A stretch of 64,000 bases of DNA, from contig NC_087066.1 in assembly GCF_963678635.1 (NCBI RefSeq), positions 5,175,954-5,239,953 of the forward strand, read 5' to 3'. How positions within the stretch are numbered: position 1 is the first letter of the stretch; each line of letters begins with the position of its first letter. The notes under the pieces were generated by a model. It did no database searches. It saw only the letters and a list, made by a program, of their open reading frames with translations, and was not told the origin of the DNA. Of the stretch, positions 54,281 through 64,000 are shown piece after piece. Source of the DNA: Symsagittifera roscoffensis. Taxonomy: Eukaryota; Xenacoelomorpha; Acoela; Convolutidae. The position numbers and the translations under genes are program-made.

Positions 54281-54342
54281 ATATCCCCCCTTTTTGCAAA
54301 AAGGGGGGAGAGATTCGTTACTAGGTACCCGAGGGGGGGATA
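54281..54342. repeat. Short G/C inverted-repeat element
   Basis: A 24-bp perfect palindrome at 54285-54308 (CCCCCCTTTTTGC and its complement) sits within an outer inverted pair ATATCCCCCC and GGGGGGGATAT. It resembles sequences at about 490-710. Confidence 0.55.
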
Positions 54343-54511
54343 TAGTTGCATGTTAATTAAGATTTTCATTTGTTTTCAACCGCAATTGATATTTTCTCGC
54401 TGAATGCATTTTTTGCGAATAAATCATTTTCTTAACAAATTAGTGGTCGGTGAAATCAATTTGACAACTCCTTGAAAATTGTTAGTTTCTTCTTCTGCCA
54501 GGCTGACTTTA

Positions 54512-54651
54512 TTAATGTGTATAATTGTAGTGACCTAGTGCTAGGATGGTCTGGATGACAGCTCCGAAGTTGGTGTTATCATATAGATCCACAGTCTGGA
54601 ACATGTCCACAGTCTTCACCCCATACTTCTCACACGCAGTCAGGAACTGGC
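54512..54651 (-). CDS. Calponin-homology protein, exon 3 (last visible)
   Basis: A strong acceptor (CTCTTTCCAG) precedes an exon encoding QFLTACEKYGVKTVDMFQTV and DLYDNTNFGAVIQTILALG, the conserved end of a single calponin-homology domain of the transgelin/calponin type. The frame ends at TAA 54512-54514, within TAATAAA, which also supplies a poly(A) signal. This would give a 140-residue protein. A weaker donor (CTAG|GTCACT) at about 54536 leaves open a further exon. Typical transgelins are about 200 residues with a calponin-like repeat, which is not seen here. Confidence 0.85.
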
Positions 54652-55173
54652 CTGGAAAGAGAAAGAGCAGAGAAGATGAAATAACAACTGAGGGAAAAAT
54701 TTATCAACCATTAAACACATGCGCATTTAACAATTAGTACGTTTGATGGAAATGGTACCACAAAGGGTTCTAAGATGTCGCAGATATCCACACGTTTGTC
54801 TGAAAAACACCTAGCCCAGCTGCTCGAATTATGGGAAAAATTAGCGTAGTCTTGAAAGATACTTCCTTTGCAACGAGCTAGTTGCACTCATATTTCAAAA
54901 TTAAGTTTTAGAATCAGTTTGGTTTTTCAGCACTCAAAATAATAAAATTTTAGTCTGGAGGTTTTGTCTCCCAGAAAATTTGTGTCTACAATTTAAAAAA
55001 AAAGAAACTTTCAAACGTAAATAAAGGACATTTGTAACGTTAAGACAGAAACAGTGGACAACGACTTATCACGACAAAAATATTCACGTGGCTTAAATGC
55101 TCATGACATGTCTATTGCATGTATGTCTACTCAGGAATGGATCTGGGATTGCCTGTGGTTAGGGAGTGTTTAC
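54652..55173. other. Intron 2 of calponin-homology gene
   Basis: GT-AG intron. No other feature seen. Confidence 0.8.
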
Positions 55174-55323
55174 CTATGTTCTCCATCTGCATGAAGGCGA
55201 TCTTGCTCTTCTTGGGTTTGCAGCTGCCAGGCACAATTGCATTCATCAGATGGCACAGATACATTCCGTCCTTCAAGGCCGCCTGGAATGCCTCCGGACC
55301 CAACAACACGTCCTGTGGCATCT
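55174..55323 (-). CDS. Calponin-homology protein, exon 2
   Basis: The acceptor GACCAG|AGATG and donor ATAG|GTAAAC are canonical. The exon encodes AFQAALKDGMYLCHLMNAI and KIAFMQMENI, the central helices of a type 3 calponin-homology domain, which binds actin filaments in this family. It joins exon 1 and exon 3 in phase 1. Base composition is much richer in G and C than the introns. Confidence 0.9.
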
Positions 55324-56731
55324 CTGGTCAAAGAAAAAAAATTTTAAAAAATGGCTTTTTATCTTTTAAACATTAGAACTAAATGTTTTTTGTATATTTT
55401 GATTCGTATATTTGTACCCGCTCTGAGGTTCCATGGATTATATTTGATTTTCACCGGTTGTTTTTTTGAAAGAAGTTGGAAGAATTATATATTTGATTGT
55501 ATATTACACTTTAGGATCACTCAATCGATTGTGATCCATTATAATGCATTGCTTTTAAAACCATTAACAATTCATTATAATTGATTGAAATGTTTTATAA
55601 TCTGTAATTATTTTTCCCAAATTTTCTTTAAAATTTGCAGCTTTTTTATTACATACAGCCTCCTTGTTATCTAAACCCATTTCACATTCCAACATTAATC
55701 CTCACACTTTTAACACCCTCTTCTCAACTTGAACGCCCAAAATGAACATCTTCATACGCCAAATGTATCCCCTTTTACCTTTCGCACACCTAGCGACTCC
55801 CCCACCCCACCCCACCCCATCACTTGCTGTCATACTTACCCCACTCCCCCAAACAGTTGACAGCGCCGTAAGTTTCCATCCAGGGGCTTAAAGTTGTGTA
55901 TGGGGGTGGGGGAATATGTGAATGGGAGGGGGTGTTAATTTGTAAGGGGGTAAGTATGGGGGATGTGGTGATAAGTGTAGGAAGTAAGAATGGCAAGAAC
56001 AGATCTAGGATTTTATCGAGGTGAGGGGAGCAAATTTTGTCGACCTTTCAAAAATTTTGTCAATCTTTTTAATTTTTTTTCTCATTTTATGTCGATAAAA
56101 TTTATTTTCCGAGCTCATTCAAATCGCCAGTGAGACCTTATTATAAGTTTTGGGTGAAGTATAAAACAATAAAAATTACTAACTTTTTGTTTTAGCCAAT
56201 TGAAAGCTTAAGTTTAACAGTTGCAATGTTTGTGTTTTGATTCTATAAAGAATTGTATGGAAACCCAGTCTTTTGCGGATAAATATATGATTTATTGAAA
56301 CCATTGTAATCAAATGGAATGGATTAAAAACCATATTAATTCATGTAACTCATAAAAATCGATTACAAAAAATGCAATTTAATTCTAGTTTGTTTGATTT
56401 ATAATCAATTACTTATCCTATATACATATTATTTCAAAATTTTGCGGAAGCAGACCATAAAAATTCCTTGTGATAGATTATTCTAGTGTAATCTCATTGC
56501 GGTTGATCATTAAATGTAAAGACAAGTTTAAGAAAAGTTTTTTTTTATTATTGTGGTCGGAAGTAACCCTTATCAGCAACCCTTATTCTTGTTTTCATGC
56601 TAGTTTCGGTTTTCCATAACTTCATGTAAATTTTTTTCATGTTTTCATGTTTTTTTGGTGGATTGATTTCAGAAGCAGTCTATTGTGCTGTTATACTCTG
56701 ACCTCTGTGGGTGAGTGATATGACGTCATAC
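55324..56731. other. Intron 1 of calponin-homology gene, with G/C-rich inverted region
   Basis: A C-rich stretch (about 55740-55860, CCCCACCCCACCCC) is followed by a G-rich stretch (55900-55985, GGGGGTGGGGG and GGGAGGGGG). The two share inverted blocks such as CATACTTACCCC and GGGGTAAGTATG. The G-run spacing at 55902-55932 could form a quadruplex. A MITE fragment lies at 55993-56125. Confidence 0.6.
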
Positions 56732-56864
56732 CTGGCACTATGGGTTCCCCAGTGACCATCTCCATCCACACTCTCACCTGCTGCTCCACTTCTATGTCGT
56801 ACTTGGAGTCCAGCTTCGCCTGTCTCTCCGCCAAGTCCCCGTGCCCCTGCTCCCTAGTCGCCAT
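56732..56864 (-). CDS. Calponin-homology protein, exon 1
   Basis: ATG at 56864 opens 44 codons plus one base, ending at donor CCAG|GTATGA. The peptide ERQAKLDSKYDIEVEQQVRV then WMEMVTGEPIVP is the first helix of the CH domain, as in calponin and transgelin. The gene would be a small cytosolic actin-associated protein. An acceptor-like AAATAG lies 9 nt before the ATG, so an upstream non-coding or coding exon is possible. Confidence 0.85.
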
Positions 56865-56933
56865 CCTGCACTCTATTTTTGAATAATTCATTCATATTTA
56901 ATGAAACATTATGTAACTAACAATATATATAAT

Positions 56934-57092
56934 CAGGGGCGGATTTAGGGGGGATGCTTTCTCTTCAGGGATTCTTCAGAGTCCCCCCCCCTTTGTACTA
57001 TTTTCCAATATCCATTTTTGGTGATGAACCTTAAAATTTTTCTAAAGGCGTCTTCGGCGCCAATATATACTAATTTTGAGGGGGGGGGCATA
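56934..57092. repeat. MITE fragment (CAGGGGCGGATTTAGGGGGG)
   Basis: The left end is the intact terminal sequence of the element seen at 29925. The match continues through TTTTGAGGGGGGGG and then stops; no right end is seen. Confidence 0.6.
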
Positions 57093-58139
57093 TAATATGA
57101 TCTCAACTGCTGAAAGATTCACGACCCAGTAATATATCTCAGTTTGGAGAAAATTTAATTTATATCCTTCAAAAGTTGCTACTATTTTCCAAATCATACA
57201 CCAAAACTTACATCCATCACGTCTGTTAGTGAAAAAACCCAATTTTTTGACCAGGCAAGCAATATTCTTTAGGCATGAAATGTTACTCACGATTTGTTGA
57301 TTATTTGGTCCTGGATATTTTTGCAACACAAGCGACAACAGGCTTAGTTTTGATTATGAACTTATACTAAATTAGCTTAAACTATAATTCGTACCATAAA
57401 AACCGTTTGTACTGATTATTTACTTTTTCCTGACGGTAAATAACGAAAATTACCAAACTTGGTTCTATCAAATAGAAGAGAAAGTGATTGAATGCGTATT
57501 GTTCCATCTAACCACAATTGCTAGCTCAAAATTAATATTTGTGATGGAATTTAGCTGCCCACAAACGAACTCAATATAAAATCCATTGAATTTAGTAATT
57601 TTGTGTTACCGGGTCCAGGTCCTTGACCTTTTGTTGTCACCATCCCGACTTTAAATGGGTACATCGCGAAATTGCGCAAACAAAGAAATTCTGCGCGACC
57701 TAAGCGCAGCCAAACGAGATATGTCACGACTTTCCGCGACCAAGAACTCTGAATAAGTTGACCTCCAATGAAAGGCTTGAAATATGATTACGTACACCGC
57801 GTCATATCATACTTTCAGACATCAAAATCAACCGAAGAAAGCAAGATAAAATTTCATAAGAATCTTTTAATAATATCTCTTTTTTAACCCACTTAATAAA
57901 TTCACCCTTAACCATGTCCTAGCCAGATAAAGATCAAAGAGTCATCGCAATAAACGTGGATTTCCTGTCAGGCTCCAAAAAGAACTCGGGAGAAACGCTT
58001 GTGTTCCTGAGTAGAAGAAATTAATGATGACTAATTAGTCGTTAGTCTGGGATGTTCTCTGAACTCTTAAATTCCGTGCCACACTCGTCAATTCTGGTTG
58101 CCACACTTTTCCAAAGGCTACCCTTTCGTGTAGCTTTAC
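57093..58139. other. No gene recognised
   Basis: A minus-strand open stretch near 57605-57690 (with KGQGPGPG before a GTAACA donor-like site) is slightly richer in G and C and could be an exon, but support is thin. Otherwise AT-rich. Confidence 0.3.
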
Positions 58140-58372
58140 GAGATCCATTTTTGGCCGGCCGAAGTCAAAAAAATTTTCTAAAGCCAATAAAACTAAAATT
58201 GAGGGGAGAACGCACACAGAAAAAACGTCCTGTTTTTTGGAAAATACGCCTGCAGCGCACAAAATTTTTGCCAAAATAAGGTCCTTAGAACTTTTCGGAA
58301 AGCTTGGGAAATCAAATTGGTCGACCTAAAAAAAGGTCGACGAAATTTTTTCGAAAAAGCGCTCTTAGAAAA
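58140..58372. repeat. MITE internal fragment
   Basis: Sequence from TAAAGCCAATAAAACTAAAA through GGTCGACCTAAAAAAAGGTC parallels the interior of 29925-30339. Terminal sequences are missing. Confidence 0.55.
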
Positions 58373-59010
58373 ATTTCTGAGCACGCAATTGAGTGTAATG
58401 GAAAAGACAAAAAAGACACTAACAATTAACTGGTTCACCAATTGGTTCAAAAATTTAACTTTTGAGAACACCCGATCAGGAAGGTGTATAAATTTTTAAA
58501 GCAAACTTTAGCCGTTGCTTGAACCGTTGAGTAGAAAATCTGATAAGATACCAGCACAAAGAAGACAGTACAGCTCGAGCATCAAAAGCGTAAGGGGTAA
58601 AGCAAGTCCCGAGTTGACAAAGAAATACTAGCATTACAATATTCATTTATGGAAAAAATTCTAACTATACAAATCCATACTATTCCATAGAAGAAAAATG
58701 TTGTATGAAAAAAGCATGAACAGCATTTTTCATTTTTGGGATTCTTTGGCTAGCTTTTTTTTTCAGCAATTAAACTGAATAAATAACATTTTTTCACCCA
58801 ATGAAATTGTAATACAAAACGTTTTTTACATTGAATGATTTAAAAATTTTTGTGTGTATTGTTTTATATATCTGTGTTTTGCCGTGAACACAAAAACAAA
58901 ATAATTTTAGACGAGAGAACAAATAGGTTCAACGGTATAAAAATTGCAGTGTAAATTACGTATGCCAAGCCTTCAAAACTAATACAACTTCTGGTCATAA
59001 ATGAACTCAC

Positions 59011-59085
59011 CTATTCCTCTGTAGAAGTTGATATTCGGACATTCGGATACATTTCCGAAGTTTACATTTTCCATTTTCCAGTCGC
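59011..59085 (-). CDS. Candidate small exon of unknown gene
   Basis: A 75-nt minus-strand segment lies between acceptor GAGTTTCAG and donor ATAG|GTGAGT. It encodes DWKMENVNFGNVSECPNIN followed by FYRGI. The clean splice sites and the composition suggest a real exon. The gene is not recognised. It may belong with 59141-59182, and possibly to a gene whose other exons are outside or unrecognised. Confidence 0.45.
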
Positions 59086-59140
59086 CTGAAACTCAAATAA
59101 ATGACAATCAATCACAGATTTTATACTTTGAATACCTTAC

Positions 59141-59182
59141 TAAATGTCTCGACACGAGATTCATGTCTACTTTCAAGGCATA
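59141..59182 (-). CDS. Candidate small exon upstream of 59085
   Basis: A 42-nt segment lies between acceptor GTTTTCAG and donor TTTA|GTAAGG. It reads CLESRHESRVETF in a frame that joins in phase to the exon at 59085-59011 across a 55-nt intron. Both splice sites are good. The product is unknown. Confidence 0.4.
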
Positions 59183-60176
59183 CTGAAAACAGAACATCAG
59201 ATTATTGCATGAATCTGTTTTGCTATTCAAAATCCATTCAATTCTCGAATCGATAACCGTCGCGCCAAATACTTTTAGACTTCAGTGTTATCTAGGAGTC
59301 ATTCGAGTATCCGATTTGTGACTCTTGCGCCAAACACTTTAACTTTTTCCGATGAGAATTTCGCCGACTAAATAATAAGCACTGAGGCACAAGGGTCCTA
59401 TTCTATGACTGCATCATGTTAAGGAACAACTGGACAAAATCACAACAGAAGGGACCTGAATCCCATCAGAGCAAGCTGAAAATCTTTCTTTGCCTCCTTT
59501 GCAATCAGACTAACAACAAATTGCTGCCTCCTTTGTACAAAAGAAGACAAAAAGGGCAGGCTACTGAATTTCACACACCAGTATAAGAAATATACACAAA
59601 TTATTATATACGGCTATGAGGCCTGTATTCTCAAAAATAAAAGATTGAAAATCGCGCCCCGTTTTGCCGACTGATTCAAATTTATATATTGTTATCTAAA
59701 ATCGAAAAACACTTATTCTGATATCTATGCTAAAAGTAAAAAATTATGGTTATTGTTTTCTACGTTATAAGCAAAAAATTGAAGTTTTGAAGGAGCAAAA
59801 ATTTGAAGTTTTATAAGCGAAAAATTGAAGGAGCCCATTTTCAAGGAACTGAAGAGTGTATTTATTCTTGATATTAAAAAAGTGAGAAGTTTTCATTTAA
59901 ATATTTATGGCAAAAGGAGAAAAAAGGATTGAATATTAAAGAGTGAGTTTATTTGTACTTATTCAGACAAAAACTCAAACTCAAAAAATTTCATTGTTTG
60001 CTACTTTCGATATGATGTGTATGTTCCATGGCAAAGCAAAAATTGGTTTAATTTTTCAAAAATTCAAACCAACTTATATAGTTTTTGAGAGGAAATTGTA
60101 GACAAATAGTATGAAGAAGTTCGATTGACATTGTCGTGTGCATTGAGACTTGGGGTGCATTTCAAGTGCACAGAAG
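59183..60176. other. No gene recognised
   Basis: AT-rich non-coding sequence without repeats that have partners in the window. Confidence 0.35.
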
Positions 60177-60446
60177 ATGGATGAGATGGAGACACTTTTC
60201 AAGATTGACATCAGGACGAAACCAGCAGGGATCAGAGTAGGCTTTACAGAACCGACACGAAACAAACAAGCAACCACTCCAATGCCTCCAATCCTGAACA
60301 GCATAGGACCCGATATCGTAAATCTAGTAACCGGGGCATACTTCTCAAGTAACAAAAGTCCCGAAAAACACCACTGTTCACCTGAGTATAGCACTGGATG
60401 GAACTTCATGGGCAAACACTTGGAAAATGATGAAAAGAACACTTGA
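60177..60446 (+). CDS. Possible small protein of 89 residues
   Basis: The first ATG of an open frame is at 60177, TGA at 60444-60446 and AATAAA at about 60482. The peptide is hydrophilic (MDEMETLFKIDIRTKPAGIR; GWNFMGKHLENDEKNT) and the segment is richer in G and C than its surroundings. It has no recognised domain. It may be a short gene, a last exon, or chance. The opposite strand is also open here, so the strand is not certain. Confidence 0.4.
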   Translation: MDEMETLFKIDIRTKPAGIRVGFTEPTRNKQATTPMPPILNSIGPDIVNLVTGAYFSSNKSPEKHHCSPEYSTGWNFMGKHLENDEKNT

Positions 60447-62418
60447 AGCGTTTGCCACAAAAACTCAGAACCAAGCGAAAGAATAAACCGAGAAAAATCT
60501 TTAAAAAGCCAAAAAAATTCAAGGGCGACTCTGATGGTTGCATTGATATATATTGGTTCATGTAATGATACTGCATCTATAGCAGTACAACTTAAATGAT
60601 TTGACCGTGTTTAGACTGAATCCAGTTTTACATTGTGTTTTGTTCAGACTGGTCATCATATTCAAATATGTTTGTTTCATTGAATAAAAAGTGATTAAAC
60701 TTTCCACTTCAATTTTATTGTTTTTACTTAGAAAAACAAGATTCAACTGCAAAACGTCCAAATTTGTTCTTGGGAAATTATTGCTATAAAATGAACAATT
60801 TGGACAAAATTGAGTCAATATTTGCAATTTTTTTACACCGTTACCAGTCCAAACAATGTATTTTGCGATTTGTCTCCAGCTTCCGCAAGAGGCTAAAAAT
60901 AGATTTATTGCAAAATCCATTACATTGCTATCTGTCTCTTTTTTGGCCGTTTTCGATTCCACGAAAAAATAGCTAAAACACTGTATCACTTATAAAGTCT
61001 TCAAAAATAGTCAACCCGGAACAGCTTGAGAAATCCACAAACAAATAAGAGTTCTATACATTATAGATTACACTTCTGAGGAAAACACTTGCATTTGCAC
61101 TATCCATTTAAAAAAATTTGCAAGCTCTATTTGTTTCAATACAATTTACATAACAATTTTGCGGAACCTGTTTACATTTGTGGGATCCGCTTACATTTGC
61201 GGAATCTGGAACAACTAGCTATATTTGCTCGTTGCAAAAATTGTTATAGAACTGCAGATAAAATTCACGTTGAATCGACGGAAAATATTGTAGGTGATCT
61301 CACTTACATTTTGAAACATGATACAGACCTACATACACAAAATTTTATTCTATTCAGCGGACAATTTGGCCGGGCAATGAAATATATTAAACATTTTTTC
61401 AAATGATATTTAAAAGTGCCCCAGTGTTTTCGGAATACAAACCCTGCACAATATGTGGTTATTACTATGTAATTTTTGCTTTTTGTGGTTAATTTCAGTT
61501 GTTAATTCATATGCACCATAGTGGTTAATTCATGTGACGAAAGTTTTTATTTCATGGAAAATTTGTGCGAAAAAAAAATCGACAGTGAGAATGTATAGGC
61601 GCTTTTAAACAATGGAAACAAAACATCTTTCTGCTTTTTAATTTAATTAAAAGTTCATTTAGGAGATTTTGACTCTTTTGCAATTTCTTTGTTCTTATAA
61701 AAACGACTCTAAATGATTTTCGCATAATTTTTTGAGGCAAAATGCTTGTATATGTGTTGGAGAAATTTTTTCCCGTGTTCACAGTGGAACTTTTCATAGC
61801 AGATTAGAAGATCAGAAATCTTAAAAGATAAGACTTTTTAAATCAAAATATAGAAAAATGGAAAAAAATATAGAAACCTAAAAAAATAGAGCCGGCGAAC
61901 GGATTTGGCAAAAAATCAACAGGGCACTGACAAACAATTCGATTGTCCCAGGTTATCAGTCGATTTTTTAAACTAAATATATCGATGGTAGGGAAATATT
62001 TATGGTATCTCTAATATTGATTTAAAATATTAGATGTATAAAAATAATCTTTAATATCGGTGCATCAATATATTGATGAAATATATTCTCTAACATCGAT
62101 TTAAATTATTAAACAAGTTGATGTTAGAGAAACGATGTTAGAAAAACAATCGTTAGAGAGACAAGAACAAAAAAAGAGCCCATACGTTTTTGAATTTTTT
62201 TTGGCTTTTTCTCGATTCCCCAAATTTCAACGAAAATTGCGAAAACTTCATATTGATCTAACATAGCTGAGTTATCAATATTAACATTAAAAACGGAATT
62301 TTTGGTGGTTCTTGATTGTTTTTCATGAGGATTATTTCTTAAGCTATGGCTGCTTTATAAGTGGAATCGAATTAATTTATTATTTGGTCCTTTTTCCAAA
62401 AAATGCTCAAATGTCAAA
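60447..62418. other. No gene recognised
   Basis: AT-rich. An open frame at about 61089-61406 has no ATG at its start and no homology known to me. ATATCGATG/AATATTGAT-rich simple sequence lies near 61970-62130. Confidence 0.35.
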
Positions 62419-62685
62419 ATGTTTTTTAAACAGGGAGGGCTTGCGTTTGTTTTCATGCCTCTTGATAAAAAAAACTCACGTAAAGTGAAAATACCAGATA
62501 AAATAATGAATAGTTATTTGAACATCGAATACATAGATAAAGAAGACTGCTCATATCAGGGCGAAGCTTTGAACGTTCCGACTGCTTTTTTAGGGCCTAT
62601 AGAGCAGAATAACCTGAAAAATTTAAACGTAAAAAAAAGAAAAAGTAAAAACATCCCCCCACACGCCATATTAAGTAGAAGGTGA
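62419..62685 (+). CDS. Possible last exon or small ORF, unknown
   Basis: An 88-codon frame ends at TGA 62683-62685. An acceptor-like TTTTTTAAACAG|GGAGG lies inside its start, so coding may begin at 62435 as a last exon. It reads LAFVFMPLDKKNSRKVKIPD and ends in a Lys-rich tail (KKRKSKN). I considered the missing HSP70 C-terminus, but the phase does not fit the donor at 31664 and the motifs do not match. Confidence 0.35.
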   Translation: MFFKQGGLAFVFMPLDKKNSRKVKIPDKIMNSYLNIEYIDKEDCSYQGEALNVPTAFLGPIEQNNLKNLNVKKRKSKNIPPHAILSRR

Positions 62686-63834
62686 TACACTTTGCTCCTA
62701 TTAACAAATCAATTATGGCATATAAACTTCTCTAAACCAAATTGGAACTATTTCTAAGACGTATTAAATCTTCGCTTACGCGTTAATAGCGCAAATTATA
62801 ACGAGCGTTAATTGTCCCAAATTGGCTGAAATGGCCAAAATGGCAATCATTACACCCCAACAATTTTTGAAAAACAGTCACAGTTTAAATTATTTTTTCA
62901 AATTTAAGCTCAGTGCAACAAAAGCTTTCGAATGATATACAAAATTCAGTCAAAAATGGCTATTTAAAAGGCCGAAACTTGTTTGAAGAAATAAAACCCA
63001 CCTCGAGCACAAATAATCCGTTACTTTCGTTACGACTTTCAGAGCAAAAATTTACCAGCTCCCCGCCCTCTTTGTTTTTTTTCCGATAAACAGTTTACAA
63101 AATGTGCAGGCCTCATCCAGTGAACAGATTCTTACATTATACCTCACATGCAAACTTTCGTTTGAACAGTATTAACAAAACTCAATATTCCGAATGAACG
63201 AATTTCAACAATTTTTTCGTTGAATTTTACGAAAAGATCAGATTTGAAAAGAGCACAGCGCGCTTCTCTAAAACTGTAAGTTTACCAATGAGTGATATTG
63301 TTCGAATGAGGTAGTAAATTGAGAATAACACACGTAAACATACGAACGAGGTAGTAAATTGAAAATAACACACGTAAACGTCGTCTGGAAGGAAAAAAAA
63401 AACAATTTTTACTTAAATACAAAGTAACTCAACTCAGTGCATCTTTTTTGGGTGCTTGAAATTCACATGTGGCAATTTGGCAACCTTACTGTTCAAAAAA
63501 CTCCTCATTCAATTAAACTTTTCTTCAGACTCCGTCATTAGGGTGGGCATTGTCATTAAATGCATCAGTTGCATCTAATGACATTCCATACGAAATGAAT
63601 GTAGTGGGTCGAAGTGTGGAATCTATCGAAGTATTGCTCAATGTGAATTGAATGTGTCAATTTTGATTTTAATAGACTCCTAGCCAAACAACTCATTTTT
63701 ACCTAAATATTTTTACACAAGGCAATTCTTGGAGGTTTAAAAATTTTAAATTTCTGTTTCAAAACCGATACAATGCTTCAATACCGTTGATACGCCTGTC
63801 TTCCTTATTGGGTCCAACACTCAAAAAAAGATGT
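62686..63834. other. No gene recognised
   Basis: Non-coding. A short direct repeat GAGGTAGTAAATTGARAATAACACACGTAAAC occurs at about 63308 and 63350. Confidence 0.4.
62977..63045. repeat. Dispersed repeat, partner of 1-70
   Basis: It shares AAACCCACCTCGAGCACAAAT and following bases with the window start in the same orientation. Confidence 0.6.
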
Positions 63835-64000
63835 CAGCTTTTACAATTGGATATCATAGTATGGAAAAAATGCTTGTCATAAAATTTGATAGTATAGAAA
63901 CAATGCTTATCATGCTATTTTAATACAATTTTGGGGATAAAAAGAATGATAAAAAAGCTTAAAATTTATTTGAAAAGTATGGAAAAAATGCTTGTTATAA
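63835..64000. repeat. ATGCTTATCAT-type repeat array, runs off window
   Basis: It parallels 45290-45480 in order (AAATGCTTGTCAT, ATGCTATTTT, ACAATTTTGGGGATAAA, AAGCTTAAAATTTA) and continues past the window end. Confidence 0.7.

Noticed and set aside
60150-60446. Apparent N-terminal acylation motif (Gly-Cys start) of a small protein
   Set aside because: The reading begins with TTG, not ATG, so the apparent Met-Gly-Cys start is not real. The first ATG is at 60177.
61089-61406. 105-codon ORF
   Set aside because: Starts at TTG, has no recognisable domain and lies in AT-rich repeat-like sequence.
62419-62685. Missing substrate-binding exon of the HSP70 gene
   Set aside because: The exon phase does not fit the donor at 31664 and the expected HSP70 motifs are absent.

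Overview
The window is animal nuclear DNA. It is AT-rich and sparsely genic. It has spliceosomal introns that are mostly GT-AG (one is 55 nt), a eukaryotic tRNA, two LTR retroelements, several families of short inverted-repeat elements and two 200-N assembly gaps (32921-33120 and 53989-54188). Recognisable host genes are an HSP70 nucleotide-binding region, a helical/J-domain-like protein and a small calponin-homology protein. The larger retroelement is an env-bearing Ty3/gypsy element that reminds me of the Tor elements of larvacean tunicates. A tunicate or other invertebrate source is therefore plausible, but this rests on memory and is weak.

Layout. 336-28291 (minus strand) is one long host gene. 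Its first exon is at 28291-27341, a helical/coiled-coil exon is at about 21036-20673, and its last exon at 470-336 carries an HPD motif. The 20.2-kb intron before the last exon is filled by an 18,748-bp LTR element (1742-20489, plus strand). Another intron holds a tandem duplication of a segment of nearly 3 kb (21691-24658 and 24659-27623) that copied half of exon 1. Head-to-head with this gene, 0.95 kb away, is a divergent HSP70 gene (exons 29238-29411 and 30635-31664); its substrate-binding half is not seen. A second, heavily decayed gypsy element of about 7 kb lies at 33618-40628. From 40.6 to 49.4 kb the sequence is dispersed inverted repeats and pol debris. A perfect 278-bp palindrome (49509-49786) precedes a single-exon gene of unknown function (49870-50586). 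Then come a degenerate tRNA-Arg(UCG), a gap, a three-exon calponin-homology gene (minus strand, 56864-54512), two candidate small exons near 59.1 kb and two small ORFs of uncertain status.

The most unusual object is the 18.7-kb retroelement. Its LTRs (410 and 389 bp, TG...CA) differ by only about four substitutions and one 21-bp indel, so the insertion is young. Besides gag, protease, RT/RNase H/integrase and an envelope-like glycoprotein, it carries a basic ORF and a 323-codon ORF before gag, a two-helix membrane ORF and a Pro/Ser/Thr-rich ORF between pol and env, and a roughly 600-codon ORF after env. The ORFs on either side of env overlap it by stop/start overlaps. I recognise no function for these extra ORFs. 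Several genes carry stops or frameshifts, so this copy appears to be disabled.

The host J-domain-like gene and the HSP70 gene could be a co-regulated chaperone pair. The shared upstream region contains several TTCnnGAA or GAAnnTTC cores. This is inference.
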